From contig NZ_FNEX01000016.1 of the NCBI RefSeq assembly GCF_900100435.1, positions 62,001 through 126,000 of the forward strand: a DNA stretch of 64,000 bases. Reading direction: 5' to 3'. Position numbers and translations under genes: made by a program. Origin of the DNA: Pedobacter sp. ok626 (GTDB taxonomy: Bacteria; Bacteroidota; Bacteroidia; Sphingobacteriales; Sphingobacteriaceae). Below the pieces are notes generated by a model that saw only the letters and a program-made list of their open reading frames with translations, did not search any database and had not been told where the DNA came from. Below, in pieces: positions 50,914-59,675 of this stretch (position 1 is its first letter; every line of letters starts with the position of its first letter).

Positions 50914-51279
50914 ATGCAAAATTTAACCATCCAGTCTTCTGTCGATTTTGTTGAGGTGTTTAGCACTAAAGCAGGTGCAATCTATCAATCTGATGTTGAA
51001 AATTGCTGGTACATTGATTTTGCAGGAAAGCTTGCCCGCTTTGACTATCGCAATATTTTGAAGTTAAAGAAAGCGGTTTACCATATTGATATAGAGGATT
51101 TGTTGCTTAACAACACAAAATCTCCAGATGTAGAGATTCTTTTTATTTGCGCTTGCGATCATTGCTATGTGTTATCCTTAATCGAAATCATTGCTTTAAA
51201 AGAATTGTTACAAGGGACATTTGTGATGCTGGAACTCAATCACATCATCTACGATCGTCTGCATCGTATAATTAGCTGA
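50914..51279 (+). CDS. Conserved small protein of unknown function
   Basis: The 121-residue soluble protein has alternating strands and helices (SVDFVEVFSTKAGAIYQSD, NCWYIDFAGKLARFDYRN, LKLKKAVYHIDIEDLLLN, EILFICACDHCYVLSLIEI). The CACDHCYVLS stretch has three closely spaced cysteines, which could bind metal or an iron-sulfur species, but no second cluster of Cys is present. No signal peptide or membrane segment is seen. It is 103 bases upstream of ferritin on the same strand, with a separate promoter between them. I have seen similar short proteins in Bacteroidetes but know no function. Confidence 0.7.
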   Translation: MQNLTIQSSVDFVEVFSTKAGAIYQSDVENCWYIDFAGKLARFDYRNILKLKKAVYHIDIEDLLLNNTKSPDVEILFICACDHCYVLSLIEIIALKELLQGTFVMLELNHIIYDRLHRIIS

Positions 51280-51316
51280 TTAGGCTAGAATTAGATTCTT
51301 TCCATATTATTCTTAT

Positions 51317-51349
51317 TTTGAGTATTGTGAATACTTAGCCGTATTTTTG
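51317..51349 (+). promoter_or_regulatory. Ferritin promoter with a palindromic operator candidate
   Basis: TTTG at 51317-51320 and TATTTTTG at 51342-51349 fit the Bacteroidetes promoter with a 21-base spacer. In the spacer, AGTATT and AATACT (51321-51335) form an inverted repeat around GTG, ideally placed for a repressor. Confidence 0.5.
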
Positions 51350-51382
51350 TATTAGAAAATTGGAACTTAATACATACAATAT

Positions 51383-51910
51383 ATGAAAGACATTATGCGT
51401 GTTAAGTGTTTACTATCATCAGATGTAGAGACACTTATAAACCAACAAATAAAAAAAGAAGCACATTCATCAGCAATTTATTTATCAATGGCTTCATGGT
51501 GTAATAGGAACGGTTACGATGGTTCTGCTGATTATTTCTTTGCTCAAGCAGAAGAAGAAAGACTACATCAATTGAAATTCTTCAAATATGTTTTAGATAT
51601 GGGTGGTAATGCTGTTTCTCCTGAAATCACTCAGGTTAAAGCTGAATACAACTCATTCCGTGAGGTTTTTGAAGAAGCTTTGGAGCAAGAGATCAGCGTA
51701 ACACAATCTATCAAAAATATTGCTGCCCGTTGCCACAAAGAGCAGGATTTTGTAACACTTGAATTCTTAAACTGGTTCTTTAAAGAACAAAGAGAAGAAG
51801 AGTATAAAGCTAGAAGAGCTGTTGAATTGTTTGAAGTAATTGGAGAAGAAGGAACTGGCAGATGGCAGATCGACAAACATGTTGGTCAAATCACCTACAG
51901 CGAAGCTTAA
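51383..51910 (+). CDS. Ferritin-like iron storage protein
   Basis: The 175-residue protein has the four-helix ferritin pattern: INQQIKKEAHSSAIYLSMASW (first ferroxidase Glu), FFAQAEEERLHQLKFFKYV (Glu and ExxH), an extended middle loop NAVSPEITQVKAEYNSF, and LEFLNWFFKEQREEEYKARR. These residues build the diiron ferroxidase centre, and 24 subunits make an iron-storing cage. There is no haem-binding Met of bacterioferritin in the usual place. A promoter with an operator-like palindrome precedes it, and a terminator follows 40 bases after the stop, so it is transcribed alone. The exact start could be the later ATG in MKDIMR. Confidence 0.94.
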   Translation: MKDIMRVKCLLSSDVETLINQQIKKEAHSSAIYLSMASWCNRNGYDGSADYFFAQAEEERLHQLKFFKYVLDMGGNAVSPEITQVKAEYNSFREVFEEALEQEISVTQSIKNIAARCHKEQDFVTLEFLNWFFKEQREEEYKARRAVELFEVIGEEGTGRWQIDKHVGQITYSEA

Positions 51911-51949
51911 GACACCATTAGTTCCGGTTTTTCCGGAAACAAATATATC

Positions 51950-51993
51950 AGGTACATACTATGCGAAAAGCAAAACAGTATGTACCTTTTTTT
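51950..51993 (+). terminator. Intrinsic terminator after ferritin
   Basis: AGGTACATACT and AGTATGTACCT form a perfect 11-bp stem with a 16-base loop and a following run of seven T residues. Confidence 0.88.
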
Positions 51994-52017
51994 GTTTAGT
52001 GATTATCCTATCAGGCC

Positions 52018-52128
52018 ATGTCAAAGAAAAAAGATAAAAAGAAAGATAAAAAGAAGGATAAGAAAAAAAAGGTGTGCTGTGAAAAGTACCTCACGGGAAA
52101 AAGATGCAAAAACTGTCCTAATGGCTGA
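52018..52128 (+). CDS. Candidate 36-residue Lys-rich protein with a CC...CxxC motif
   Basis: The frame opens with three KKKD-type repeats (MSKKKDKKKDKKKDKKKK) and continues VCCEKYLTGKRCKNCPNG to a TGA. The second half has four Cys as CC-x7-C-x2-C with Gly-Lys-x-Cys spacing, which could bind zinc. Support for coding: the Lys repeats use both AAA and AAG, the Cys part is compact and ordered, and the frame fits cleanly between the ferritin terminator and the convergent FemAB-like stop, 21 bases away. Against: no clear ribosome site. I believe similar tails (CCEKY-GK-CK-CP) occur in other Bacteroidetes short ORFs, but this is memory, not a search. Confidence 0.5.
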   Translation: MSKKKDKKKDKKKDKKKKVCCEKYLTGKRCKNCPNG

Positions 52129-52149
52129 CCACTTAAATTCATTGTGTCC

Positions 52150-53271
52150 TTAAAGGTGATAACCCTGACTATGCATTTCAGTGGCAATAAACCTATTGTA
52201 TTGCTCATCATCCAAAGGATAATCCCAACAACCCATTCTGTGGTATAATTGTCCTCCGAATCCAGATTTAAATTTGTACAAGCCATAAAGCGGATGTGAT
52301 GGATCTGCCCTGGGGGCTACTCCAAACAGATCATACTCTATACAACCGCGTTCTTTCGCAATTTTCATAGCCTCCCATTGTAATGCGTAAGTAGCCATAT
52401 AATTCCGGTTGCTGGAAGAGGATGCGCCATAAAGATAGGTTCCTCGATTACCCGATATCACTAAAAACATTGCAGCTAAAGGAACGCCATCCAGATCGGC
52501 AAGTAGCAACTCAACATCAGCAGGAGAGGCTGTGTTTTCCGCACGCGCAGTTAATACTGTCTTGAAATAACTGATGTCATTAATGTGAATTCTGTTTCTA
52601 AAGGCAGTTTCCTGATACAGCGCATACCATATATGTAGGTTTTCCATACCTACTTTTTTAACATTGATTCCTTTTCTAAACGATAAGTTAATGTTATACC
52701 TGGTCTTAGGCTTCATCGCATCAAGCATCATGTCTTTGTCGCGCTGAAGATCCAAAAATATGGTATTAGATGGAAGGATATCAGAATTGGCTTTTTTAAG
52801 GTTCCAGTTAGTGGTGTTGAAATTAAAACGAAACTCCTGGTATTTCTTCTCAGGCGGACCATTCCAATTGCCCAATTGATCAAAGCTGTCGCTATCCTTA
52901 GCCCAATGGGATTGCCAGGCCAGATCATATCTGATTAAAATACATTTTGATGGCAGGTATGAACGAAGCGATTCAGAAAGCTCTTCAAGAAACTTACCTT
53001 GATATTCCTCATTAGGTTCTATTTCCGGACCATATGGTACGTAAGCCACAGAATGCTCATTATCCAATGGCTGTAGCAATACAAGGAAATCTGCGTGTGT
53101 ATAAGAGTTTTTTAGGGCATTGTTATAGATGTTGTCATCTTCAACTTTAAAATTAAATGCTTTTGATTGCAGGCCTTGTTTGGTTTTTACTTCAGACCAA
53201 AATGCGGTCTGTTGTATGATTGCTGTTTCGTAAACCTCTCTAATGTCCTTTTTCTCAATAAAAATATTCAT
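52150..53271 (-). CDS. FemAB-like peptidyltransferase (GNAT fold)
   Basis: The 373-residue protein resembles FemAB-type aminoacyl transferases, which add amino acids to peptidoglycan precursors from aminoacyl-tRNA. Visible elements are PSKCILIRYDLAWQSHWAK, FLDLQRDKDMMLDAMKPKTRYNINLS (typical RRxIxxA-like helix) and LLADLDGVPLAAMFLVISGNRGTYLYGASS with NYMATYALQWEAMKIAKERGC and YDLFGVAPRADPSHPLYGLYKFKSGFGG, the strongest family marker. Many Bacteroidetes have such proteins without inter-peptide bridges, so acceptor and donor are unknown. It is cytosolic, with no signal. It is divergent from nothing obvious; tdk lies 75 bases upstream on the same strand. Confidence 0.88.
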   Translation of the reverse strand: MNIFIEKKDIREVYETAIIQQTAFWSEVKTKQGLQSKAFNFKVEDDNIYNNALKNSYTHADFLVLLQPLDNEHSVAYVPYGPEIEPNEEYQGKFLEELSESLRSYLPSKCILIRYDLAWQSHWAKDSDSFDQLGNWNGPPEKKYQEFRFNFNTTNWNLKKANSDILPSNTIFLDLQRDKDMMLDAMKPKTRYNINLSFRKGINVKKVGMENLHIWYALYQETAFRNRIHINDISYFKTVLTARAENTASPADVELLLADLDGVPLAAMFLVISGNRGTYLYGASSSSNRNYMATYALQWEAMKIAKERGCIEYDLFGVAPRADPSHPLYGLYKFKSGFGGQLYHRMGCWDYPLDDEQYNRFIATEMHSQGYHL

Positions 53272-53345
53272 CTCATTTGCTTAACCTGCAAAGGACGGGA
53301 ATTTAAAGGTAATAAGCCAATCGCAATGTTTTTACCTTGTAAAAA

Positions 53346-53930
53346 CTACTTTTCCTCGTCGCCCAGATGATAGCAATGTCTGCATCTGGGTTCGTAGCTG
53401 TCCTTTTCGCCTAAAAGAACTCTATTGGCATTAGCAACAGTTCTGTACGAGTAAACAGCGGGACTACCACAGCGGACGCATACTGCATTTACTTTAGTCA
53501 CCAGCTCAGCAATAGCCATGAGTGCGGGAACAGGGCCAAAAGGTTTGCCCATATAATCCATATCTAAGCCTGCAATGATGACTCTTATCCCTTTTTTTGC
53601 AAGTTGGTTGCAAACTTCCGGTAAGTTATCATCAAAAAACTGCGCCTCATCAATTCCCACAACTTGGGTGTCAGGTTTTAAAAGCAGGATTGCTGTTGAC
53701 GTATCTACCGGAGTCGACTCCACTGAGTTTAGGTCGTGCGAAACAACAGCCGTGTCGTCATAGCGCGTATCCGTTTTCGGTTTGAAGATTTCGACGTTCA
53801 ATTTTGCAATCTGCGCCCTCTTTAATCTTCTTAGTAATTCTTCGGTTTTGCCCGAAAACATAGAGCCGCAAATTACCTCAATACTGCCGCAGTACGCCCC
53901 TCGTCTGTAATTTTGTTCGCTGAATAACAT
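53346..53930 (-). CDS. tdk: Thymidine kinase (type II)
   Basis: The 194-residue enzyme phosphorylates thymidine to dTMP in salvage. It has P-loop GSMFSGKTEELLRRLKRA, VVGIDEAQFFDDN with the catalytic Glu, the lasso region GLDMDYMGKPFGPVPALM, and zinc ligands in VCVRCGSPAVYSYR and CRHCYHLGD. A fifteen-residue N-terminal extension is not unusual in Bacteroidetes. It is upstream of the FemAB-like gene on the reverse strand and divergent from the 346-residue acidic protein, with a 99-base gap. Confidence 0.95.
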   Translation of the reverse strand: MLFSEQNYRRGAYCGSIEVICGSMFSGKTEELLRRLKRAQIAKLNVEIFKPKTDTRYDDTAVVSHDLNSVESTPVDTSTAILLLKPDTQVVGIDEAQFFDDNLPEVCNQLAKKGIRVIIAGLDMDYMGKPFGPVPALMAIAELVTKVNAVCVRCGSPAVYSYRTVANANRVLLGEKDSYEPRCRHCYHLGDEEK

Positions 53931-53974
53931 TGTTTAATAGGATTTAAGAGCCTGCTAATATCAGAATTTTGTAG

Positions 53975-53982
53975 TACTTTTG
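53975..53982 (+). promoter_or_regulatory. -7 box for the acidic protein gene
   Basis: TACTTTTG matches TAnnTTTG exactly and lies 47 bases before the ATG at 54030. A -33 element at the correct distance is not clear. Confidence 0.4.
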
Positions 53983-54029
53983 AACGTCAAGTTACCAACA
54001 TAAAGGATCAATTCTTCCGTTATTACATT

Positions 54030-55070
54030 ATGATGAATCAAGAGGACATTTTTAAAAAAGTAGGACAGATATTAACTGAACTTCAAGATCAATATGAGTT
54101 TTTAGCTCGAAATCCTAGTCAGCTCAACGAGTTAGAATTGGAGCTCTTTCTGGCAAACGCGAACTTTTTATCAGATCATGTCCAGATTGTAAGAAAAATC
54201 AATAGCAATAAAAGCGTAAAAGCTATACCTGCGCATACAGAAGATCAAAGCCCTGTTGTTGCTGAAGTAGTGGTGGTAAAAGAACCTGAAATAGCAAAAG
54301 AGCCCGAAGTAGTTAATGAACCAGAGGTTAAGGCCGAGGCTCAAGAACCTGAATTGCTAAACGAAAAAACGCTGGAGGAACTTGAAGCTGAATATGCTGC
54401 TACAAACGAAGAAGAGGTAGAAGAGGCTGAACCTTTAAAGTTTGAATTTCTACTTAATGAGGAGCCTTTGACGGAGAATTTTGAATTTGAAGTGCAATCC
54501 GTTAGTAGTATTTTCGACAGGCCATTAAGTAAAGAGGAAGAAGAAATTATTGCTGAAAAGCAAAGATTAAGAGATAGCCAACAGCAACAGCCAGTGGTTG
54601 AGAAAGAAGCAGAAAAAGAAATTCCACAGGTACCGGAACCCGTTGCTCCAAAAATTGAGGAGCCCATCATCATACAGCCTATTGCTGTTCCTGTGATCAA
54701 TAAAATTGAAGAGGTTCCGCAAATCGTAAAAGAACCAGAAGTCAATCAGATCAGGCCAACGCTAAATGATATTTTGGCTGGAAAAAGTAACTTTTCAACG
54801 AGTCTGAATGAGGAGAATAATAAAACTACTATCACAGACCTAAAACAGGCTATAAACTTAAATCAGAAATTGCTTTACATCAAAGATCTGTTTAATGGTT
54901 ACAACCTTGCTTATGCAGAAGCTATTGATTTGATCAATAAAATGCCTGACTTTAAAACTGCCGATAACTTTTTACAGCATAACTATGCTATAAAAAATAA
55001 TTGGGCATCAAAACAAAGTACTGTTGATCAGTTTTACGAATTGCTAAATCAACGTTTCCCGGCTAAATAA
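54030..55070 (+). CDS. Acidic protein of unknown function with a low-complexity middle
   Basis: The 346-residue protein has three parts. The first 65 residues are helical (DIFKKVGQILTELQDQYEFL). Residues about 75-245 are low-complexity and acidic, rich in Glu, Pro, Val and Lys (VVVKEPEIAKEPEVVNEPEV). The last 90 residues are helical and well ordered (ITDLKQAINLNQKLLYIKDL, YNLAYAEAIDLINKMPDFKT). The disordered link between two small folded ends suggests a scaffold or tether. It has no signal peptide. The 3' end overlaps rodA by 8 bases on the opposite strand. Its place beside the cell-shape operon is suggestive, but no role is known to me. Confidence 0.8.
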   Translation: MMNQEDIFKKVGQILTELQDQYEFLARNPSQLNELELELFLANANFLSDHVQIVRKINSNKSVKAIPAHTEDQSPVVAEVVVVKEPEIAKEPEVVNEPEVKAEAQEPELLNEKTLEELEAEYAATNEEEVEEAEPLKFEFLLNEEPLTENFEFEVQSVSSIFDRPLSKEEEEIIAEKQRLRDSQQQQPVVEKEAEKEIPQVPEPVAPKIEEPIIIQPIAVPVINKIEEVPQIVKEPEVNQIRPTLNDILAGKSNFSTSLNEENNKTTITDLKQAINLNQKLLYIKDLFNGYNLAYAEAIDLINKMPDFKTADNFLQHNYAIKNNWASKQSTVDQFYELLNQRFPAK

Positions 55071-56331
55071 AGCCCATTCGATTAGAGTCCAGTTTTAAAA
55101 AGATAAAGAGCAATACGGTAAAGCTCCATAGGGAAGATCCGCCATAGCTGATAAAGGGTAGGGGTATGCCGATTACAGGTATAATCCCAATGGTCATTCC
55201 TATATTGATAAATACGTGGAAGAAGATGATACAGGCCACACAGTAGCCATAAACCCTGGAGAATGAAGATCGCTGTCGCTCGGCTAAGTTAATCACTCTG
55301 AGCAGTAAAAACAGGTATAAGGCAATCACTACAAAGCAGCCCGTAAATCCCCATTCTTCTCCAATGGTAGAAAAGATAAAGTCTGTACTCTGTTCTGGTA
55401 CATAACCGTATTTGGTTTGCGTACCTTCTAAAAAACCCCTACCGGTTAGCTGACCTGAGCCAATGGCTATTTTAGATTGGTTTACATTGTAACCAGCACC
55501 TTTAGGGTCGGTTTTAAGACCCAGGATTAACTCAATACGGGTGCGCTGATGCGGTTGCAATACATTTTCGAATATAACCTTAGCAATAAAAAGATAACCG
55601 ATGGCTGCAAAGGTAATTACACCAATCATGATCATTCGTTGCTGTTTTTTCTTGTTAAAGTAGATGAACAATCCGCCAATTGCCAAAATAGAGGATATTA
55701 ACACCCATGGGGCAAGAAAAAGGTTGAGGATGAATAACAGCACCATTCCCCAAAATATAACCAGTAAATAGCCCGGTAAGCCTTCCCGGTATAGAGGGAA
55801 CATAAAGGAAAGAAATACCAACATTGAACCCGCATCTGGTTGTAACATGATCAGGCACATCGGAATAACAATAATCAGGGCAGCAATTAATACTGGCTTC
55901 AAAGTGTTTAGCTTGGGATTAAAAGAGCTAATGTATCTTGCTAGGAGAAGAGCTGTACCAAATTTAGCAAGCTCTGAAGGTTGTAAACGAAAAGACCCTA
56001 TAGGTATCCATGCCTGGTTTCCGCCAACATTACGCCCAACAACCAATACGACAATGAGGAGGAGCATGGTTATCCCATAAATGATGGGAGAGAAGATGCT
56101 GAAAAACTTGGCATCCAGCAACAATATAGATAAGCCCAGTATCAGACCGGTGATGATAAAAATTAATTGCTTACCATAATTAGTCGAAAAATTAAAGACT
56201 GTCGACTCTTCAGGATTATAGATAGAAGCATAAATATTCACAAAGCCAATGCCGCATAATGCCACATAGATTAGGATGGTAATCCAGTCAACGTTAAAGA
56301 AGAACCTGTTGCTGCTTTGCTGATTGATCAT
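55063..56331 (-). CDS. rodA: Rod-shape SEDS glycosyltransferase RodA
   Basis: The 422-residue membrane protein polymerises lipid II for side-wall growth with PBP2. About ten hydrophobic helices are visible. SEDS motifs are GGNQAWIPIGSFRLQPSELAK, AGSMLVFLSFMFPL with a conserved Asp before it (LQPDAGS), the long extracellular loop with GSGQLTGRGFLEGTQTKYGY and PEQSTDFIFSTIGEEWGF, and GIPLPFISYGGSSLW. It is the last gene of the mre operon and its start overlaps the end of mrdA by four bases. Confidence 0.95.
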   Translation of the reverse strand: MINQQSSNRFFFNVDWITILIYVALCGIGFVNIYASIYNPEESTVFNFSTNYGKQLIFIITGLILGLSILLLDAKFFSIFSPIIYGITMLLLIVVLVVGRNVGGNQAWIPIGSFRLQPSELAKFGTALLLARYISSFNPKLNTLKPVLIAALIIVIPMCLIMLQPDAGSMLVFLSFMFPLYREGLPGYLLVIFWGMVLLFILNLFLAPWVLISSILAIGGLFIYFNKKKQQRMIMIGVITFAAIGYLFIAKVIFENVLQPHQRTRIELILGLKTDPKGAGYNVNQSKIAIGSGQLTGRGFLEGTQTKYGYVPEQSTDFIFSTIGEEWGFTGCFVVIALYLFLLLRVINLAERQRSSFSRVYGYCVACIIFFHVFINIGMTIGIIPVIGIPLPFISYGGSSLWSFTVLLFIFLKLDSNRMGFI

Positions 56332-58274
56332 TTTAGAGGCGGAATAGGTGTGCTTGTTGTTGTATTATTTGGTGTAACCTGAGTTGGAGGAGGACTAACT
56401 GTTGTCACTGAATCCTTATCTTTTGTTTTTGGTTTAACTTTAGACTTAGGTGGTTCTGGCAAAATCACTTGTTTCTTCATCCACTCTACCTGAGCAAGTT
56501 TATTTTTAGGTAATTGACCTCTTAGATACTGTTCGGCAATATAACTGGCTATTGGCGCAGCATATGTACTACCATAACCTGCATTCTCTACAATTACGGC
56601 AATAGCAATTTTAGGATTGTCTCTTGGGGCAAAACCAATAAATACAGAGTGATTTTTTCCCCTTGGATTTTGAACTGTACCGGTTTTACCACACATCAAA
56701 ATGCCATCTATCCTGGATTGAATTGCCGTTCCCCATGGTGCATTTACAGCATCCTGCATCCCATCAATCACTGGCTCAAAGTGTCTGGCCTCTACGTCTA
56801 CATAATTCTTTTTAACGTACTCTTTTTTTATTACTCTGTTTTTACCGATTGCTTTTACCAGGTGGGGCTTAATGTAGTAACCCCGATTCGCAATAATCGC
56901 CATGATATTGGCCATTTGCAATGGAGTAGCATCCATCTCACCTTGTCCAATGGCCAGGGAAATAACCGTACCATAATTCCAGTATTTACTGTATTTGCCA
57001 GAGTAATAAGAGGCATCGTATAACCTGCCATTACGTTCAGAAGGAAGGTCTATGCCTAATTTTTCTCCAAGGCCAAATTTTTTTACTTTTTTTTGCCAAG
57101 CATCATAAGCCACTCGCTGGTTTGGATATTTACGCTGGGTAATTAGTTGTTGAAACACATAACAGGCATAAGTGTTACAAGATCTGGCCAAGCCTCTTCG
57201 CAAGGCGATATTACCATCTACGTGTTCGCATTTTACAGTATGTCCACCTACTTTGAAGTATCCAGGGCAATTAAACGTCGTGTTTGGGTCAATTACACCT
57301 TCCTGAAGTCCGAGTAGGGCATCTAAAGGTTTGAAGGATGATCCCGGCGAATAATAACCCTGTATGGGTCTGATATTGAACACCCGATTGGGATTTTTTA
57401 ACAGCTCCATATAGTTGTTCCCCTGGTTTCTACCTACCATTAGGTTCGGGTCGTAACTTGGGCTGCTTACAAAAGCCAGAATTTCTCCGGATGCAGGCTC
57501 TATTGCAACGATACTGCCTACTTTATTACGCATCAATTCCTCTCCAAGCTTTTGTAGCTTGAGGTCTAATGACGAAATTAGTCGGTCTCCGGAAACGGCT
57601 GCAGTATCAAATCTTCCTTCAGCATAACTACCTTTTGGAACGTTACGTGCATCATAAAGCATATTTACAACACCTCGCTCACCTCTCAATAAAGTCTCAT
57701 AAGATTTTTCTACACCCGATTTACCGATGTAATCCCCCGAACGATAATACCCCTCGGAGTTTTGGATGTCAAGCGGAGATACCTCTTTAATATAGCCCAG
57801 GAAATGGGCTGCTACACTATCAGGATAATGTCTGATGGTTCTGCTTTGTACGAAGAAGCCAGGAAAGCGGGACAATTGTTCTGATAAGGTCGCGTAAACT
57901 TGTATAGATAGCTGACGTTCAAAAATACTAGGCTGATACCTTGACTGCGCCGTGGCTTTATTAAAATTTCTTTTAAAACGATCCATGTCGATATCTATAA
58001 TGCGACAAAGGGCTGCAGTATCAAATTTTTTAACCTGATTGGGAATCACCATCAGGTCATATACCGCTTCATTTTGAGCCAGAGGTTTTTCATTCCGGTC
58101 GAAAATAACACCACGTGCTGGGAAAGTATAAATCTTGCGCAACACATTACTTTCTGCAGAGATAAAGTATTTGTCGGTCGCTACCTGTATGTAAAAAAGT
58201 GTTCCAAGTAAAATTAAGCCAATAACAATGAATAGTCCCTGTATAGTATATTTCCGATTAAACAGGTTATCCAT
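56328..58274 (-). CDS. mrdA: Penicillin-binding protein 2 (transpeptidase)
   Basis: The 648-residue protein has one N-terminal membrane helix (about 12-32) and a pedestal domain with FPARGVIFDRNEKPLAQNEA. The transpeptidase domain carries all three motifs: S in SPGSSFKPLDALLG, SCN in RGLARSCNTYACYVFQ, and KTG in MCGKTGTVQNPRG. It cross-links new glycan made by RodA during elongation. The C-terminal 40 residues are Pro/Thr-rich (VSPPPTQVTPNNTTTST) and probably flexible in the periplasm. It lies between mreD and rodA with overlaps of one and four bases, showing a tightly coupled operon. Confidence 0.95.
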   Translation of the reverse strand: MDNLFNRKYTIQGLFIVIGLILLGTLFYIQVATDKYFISAESNVLRKIYTFPARGVIFDRNEKPLAQNEAVYDLMVIPNQVKKFDTAALCRIIDIDMDRFKRNFNKATAQSRYQPSIFERQLSIQVYATLSEQLSRFPGFFVQSRTIRHYPDSVAAHFLGYIKEVSPLDIQNSEGYYRSGDYIGKSGVEKSYETLLRGERGVVNMLYDARNVPKGSYAEGRFDTAAVSGDRLISSLDLKLQKLGEELMRNKVGSIVAIEPASGEILAFVSSPSYDPNLMVGRNQGNNYMELLKNPNRVFNIRPIQGYYSPGSSFKPLDALLGLQEGVIDPNTTFNCPGYFKVGGHTVKCEHVDGNIALRRGLARSCNTYACYVFQQLITQRKYPNQRVAYDAWQKKVKKFGLGEKLGIDLPSERNGRLYDASYYSGKYSKYWNYGTVISLAIGQGEMDATPLQMANIMAIIANRGYYIKPHLVKAIGKNRVIKKEYVKKNYVDVEARHFEPVIDGMQDAVNAPWGTAIQSRIDGILMCGKTGTVQNPRGKNHSVFIGFAPRDNPKIAIAVIVENAGYGSTYAAPIASYIAEQYLRGQLPKNKLAQVEWMKKQVILPEPPKSKVKPKTKDKDSVTTVSPPPTQVTPNNTTTSTPIPPLK

Positions 58275-58789
58275 TAGCGCATTTTTCTATTATAGAATAT
58301 AAATTCTATCAATACAACAGTAAACAAAGTAAATATAATGCTAAAAAAGCACCTCATCAAGGTATAAGAAAACTCTGCTAATCTAAAAGTTTCTAGAAAG
58401 AAAAGGACCAAATGATGAGCTGTAGTACATAAAAGCGCATAGATGATAAACCACTTAAAGCCCATATTGCCCAATGTAGGTTCGGGTTCGTCAAAACCAT
58501 CACGGTTCATGGTTACCGAAATAAATAAAATCCTTACAAAGGCCAATGTTACACAGGCCGCGGTATGTACACCAAGTGTATCATAAAAAGCGTCCAACGT
58601 TAACCCAGTTACAAAAGCAATCAGATACAAAAGTAGATTGGGTGTTGCAAAAGGAACAAGCAAAAGGAAGATAATGTATACAAATGGGGTGGCCATATTA
58701 TAGAAACTCAAATTCCTTAGTAAAAGAATTTGAATCAAGAGTAGTACAAACCACCTAACTATATTTACCAATACTAATCTGCTATTCAT
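58274..58789 (-). CDS. mreD: Rod-shape determining protein MreD
   Basis: The 171-residue integral membrane protein has five hydrophobic segments (VRWFVLLLIQILLLRNL, PFVYIIFLLLVPFATPN, LLYLIAFVTGLTLDAFYDT, WFIIYALLCTTAHHLVLFF, CFFSIIFTLFTVVLIEFIF). The element GLTLDAFYDTLGVHTAACV is typical. MreD links MreC and the PBP2/RodA machinery in the elongasome. The gene overlaps mreC by 8 bases and meets mrdA with a one-base overlap. Confidence 0.9.
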   Translation of the reverse strand: MNSRLVLVNIVRWFVLLLIQILLLRNLSFYNMATPFVYIIFLLLVPFATPNLLLYLIAFVTGLTLDAFYDTLGVHTAACVTLAFVRILFISVTMNRDGFDEPEPTLGNMGFKWFIIYALLCTTAHHLVLFFLETFRLAEFSYTLMRCFFSIIFTLFTVVLIEFIFYNRKMR

Positions 58790-59618
58790 GCGGTAACTTT
58801 GCTTCTAATTCTTTTTGTTCTGCGGCATATTTATCAAGAATAACGTACACATACTGCAAAGTACTGAAATCATTGAAAAGTTTTATTTCTATGGACATAA
58901 AATTGTCGCCGGTTGGTACCGCGGTATTGGTTACTACTCCTACAGGAATACCCGGAGGAAAGGAAGAAAAACCTGAAGTAATGATGGTATCCTTAAGGTT
59001 AATCTTAAAGTGATTTGGAATTTCTTTTACAAAGGCTTTTCTGTAATCTGAATTTCCAATACCCCATACCAAAGATCCGAGCGCATCACTTTTTTTAATG
59101 TTCACGCTGATTTTCGTGTCCTTATGCAATAGCGATCGGATAGTGGACAGATGTTCTGAGACATCCATCACAAAGCCTACAACACCTTTTCCTGGTGATA
59201 TTACAGGCATATCTGGTGCAATCCCATCGGCACTTCCTTTATTAATCGTGATGACATTATTGCGTAGCGTTATAGAGTTTTTGATGACCCGGGCAGATAA
59301 ATAAGTATACTGCGGATTATTAAGCGTGTCTTTAACTACAATTTTCTTGGCGCTATCAATATTTTTAAGTGTAAGCAGCTCCGTTTTTAGTTTGGCATTT
59401 TCAGCTGCGAGACTGTCATTTACAGTTCCAAGCGTAAGATATTTCTTTAAAACGTTAAGGTTCTGGTATACTTCACCCACTACCTCATTGGTAGAGTTGA
59501 GCGTTACACTGCGCTGATAGGCATTATTTTTTACGGTAAGGACAATGCCAATTGTAAAAAATATAATGAAAAAGAAAAATGCGTTGTATCTGTTTATGAA
59601 AATCCAAAGGTTACGCAT
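58782..59618 (-). CDS. mreC: Rod-shape determining protein MreC
   Basis: The 278-residue protein has an N-terminal membrane helix (about 11-30), a coiled-coil at about 55-92 and periplasmic beta-barrel-like domains. Visible landmarks are INKGSADGIAPDMPVISPGKGVVGFVMDVS, SLVWGIGNSDYRKAFVKE and IITSGFSSFPPGIPVGVV. MreC activates PBP2 in the elongasome. It is 57 bases after mreB and overlaps mreD. Confidence 0.93.
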   Translation of the reverse strand: MRNLWIFINRYNAFFFFIIFFTIGIVLTVKNNAYQRSVTLNSTNEVVGEVYQNLNVLKKYLTLGTVNDSLAAENAKLKTELLTLKNIDSAKKIVVKDTLNNPQYTYLSARVIKNSITLRNNVITINKGSADGIAPDMPVISPGKGVVGFVMDVSEHLSTIRSLLHKDTKISVNIKKSDALGSLVWGIGNSDYRKAFVKEIPNHFKINLKDTIITSGFSSFPPGIPVGVVTNTAVPTGDNFMSIEIKLFNDFSTLQYVYVILDKYAAEQKELEAKLPHE

Positions 59619-59675
59619 CTGGTATCGGGGTTATAAGGTTGGGCGTTACGGGTTAATGGGCAACGCCCAAGCTTT

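Noticed and set aside
54341..54745. A Ser-rich 134-codon reverse-strand frame
   Set aside because: It is the antisense of the Glu-rich linker (GAA/GAG read as TTC/CTC and shifted), with no signal or conserved motif.
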